A DNA stretch of 64,000 nt, taken from Taenia hydatigena. Taxonomy: Eukaryota; Platyhelminthes; Cestoda; Cyclophyllidea; Taeniidae. The stretch's first letter is position 1; every line of letters starts with the position of its first letter. Below, in pieces: positions 63,323 to 64,000 of this stretch. Where the stretch lies: NCBI GenBank assembly GCA_036345935.2, contig JADWOT020000009.1, positions 8,327,381 through 8,391,380 of the forward strand, written 5' to 3'. Under the pieces are notes generated by a model. The model was not told where the DNA came from, searched no databases, and worked only from the letters and a program-made list of their open reading frames with translations. The position numbers were made by a program, and so were the translations under genes.

Positions 63323-64000
63323 CTAGATGGAGGTGACTTGTTGGTAGGGCTTGGCTCGTTTCTTTGGCCGCTGCAGGGGGGTGTTGAGAGTGCTTGAGGG
63401 GCTGTGGGCTAGGGCCTCGGACAGCGAGACTAGTGTCTCGGCGCCCGAACAGCTGTCCGGACAGCGACAAACCGCGGTGGGTAAGGGCTCTACACCGCCT
63501 CGCTCCGATTCTGAGGCGGTTGAGCCCTCCACTCGTTGCAGTTTCGAGGAGGGGTTGTTTTTATTGCTGCCGCTACCGGCGTGCCGCCTCTTGTTGGCTG
63601 GAGTATTGGTCTGCCGCAGGCACTGTGAGCGTGGCCGTCGTGTAGGCGATGGGTCGTAGTAGAGTTTGTCAGAGAGCTTCTCTTCACTTTCGGAGTATGA
63701 GGAGTAGCTAATGGAAACAGAAGGCGTAACGGAATCACTAGAGGTAGAGGAGGTGCTCTCCGAGGTGGACATTTGCTGAAAATTGGGTGATCGCCTGATG
63801 ATCGAGTTTTTAGTGTTGTTTTGGTGCTGCTGGTGTCGCTGTTGTTGATTTTGTTGCTGTTGTTTCACCATTTGTTCGCATTCACGACAGGAATAGTAAA
63901 GCAGTTGTTTTGAGCCCCGAGCAGACCTGTGACAGGAAATGAAATCCGGGATCTCCTCCTCAGTACGAATATTGACAGCACTTCTGGCATTGCCTCGTCT
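63323..64000 (-). CDS. C-terminal part of an unidentified Gln/Ser-rich protein, 5' truncated by window
   Basis: The frame is open from the window edge to a stop at 63325-63323 (225 aa visible). It begins with TEEEIPDFISCHRSARGS, then LLYYSCRECEQMV, so four Cys/His residues are spaced like a small zinc-binding motif (CH…CxxC). After this come a Gln-rich stretch (KQQQQNQQQRHQQHQ), a Ser/Thr-rich region (STSESTSSTSSD), and a Cys cluster (CRCPDSCSG). The basic end is LQRPKKRAKPYQQVTSI, which could be a nuclear localisation signal. An ATG at 63871 exists, but the homogeneous frame upstream suggests it is internal. The family is not recognised; a nuclear regulatory protein is only a guess. Confidence 0.6.
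   Translation of the reverse strand, partial: RRGNARSAVNIRTEEEIPDFISCHRSARGSKQLLYYSCRECEQMVKQQQQNQQQRHQQHQNNTKNSIIRRSPNFQQMSTSESTSSTSSDSVTPSVSISYSSYSESEEKLSDKLYYDPSPTRRPRSQCLRQTNTPANKRRHAGSGSNKNNPSSKLQRVEGSTASESERGGVEPLPTAVCRCPDSCSGAETLVSLSEALAHSPSSTLNTPLQRPKKRAKPYQQVTSI

Noticed and set aside
1..64000. CRISPR arrays, bacterial operons or phage modules
   Set aside because: The window is clearly animal nuclear DNA with spliced genes; no regularly spaced short repeats were seen.

Overview
This window is nuclear DNA from an animal, most probably a parasitic flatworm (cestode-like). The reasons are intron-rich genes with animal-specific domain architectures (MICAL LIM+bMERB, RALGPS RasGEF+PH, SNX4 PX-BAR, SURF1, PRPF38A), no operon or ribosome-binding-site layout, and many extremely short introns (30, 31, 34, 38, 45 and 47 nt), a size class known from tapeworms and relatives. 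All gene models below were built by hand from splice consensus, matching intron phase and family motifs; no alignment or database search was run.

Layout. (1) 1-7708, plus: the 3' half of a MICAL-family gene, entering the window inside its LIM domain and ending in an unusually interrupted bMERB domain. (2) 7709-14121: long spacer with no convincing gene. (3) 14122-20795, minus: a sorting nexin of SNX4 type (PX + BAR), seven coding exons; its first exon lies inside a duplicated block. (4) 20387-35552: a large inverted duplication. Two nearly identical arms (20387-24728 and 31202-35552, about 4.35 kb each) flank a 6.5 kb spacer. Each arm carries one intact copy of an unrecognised single-pass membrane/acidic protein gene ('gene X') and one copy of SNX4 exon 1; the copies point away from each other. 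The spacer holds diverged fragments of the same repeat family, an unrecognised coiled-coil gene ('gene C', minus) and an LTR-retrotransposon fragment with a tRNA-Leu-type primer binding site. More decayed copies of gene X and related repeats lie outside the arms. (5) 37768-53055, plus: a RALGPS-type Ral guanine nucleotide exchange factor (RasGEF + PH), with the extreme N-terminus unresolved. (6) 54402-55608, minus: complete SURF1 (298 aa), convergent with RALGPS. (7) 56823-58216, minus: complete PRPF38A (296 aa). (8) 58217-63300: spacer with a duplicated roughly 200-bp segment, a small secreted-type ORF and the last exon of an acidic-tailed protein. (9) 63323-64000, minus: 3' part of a Gln/Ser-rich, zinc-ligand-containing protein that runs off the window.

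SNX4 (endosomal recycling), MICAL (Rab/actin) and RALGPS (Ral activation at membranes) all belong to membrane-traffic biology, but nothing in the sequence says they are co-regulated. The most striking signal is the young inverted duplication that has placed an orphan SNX4 first exon 2.5 kb upstream of RALGPS, on the same strand and in a compatible reading phase.
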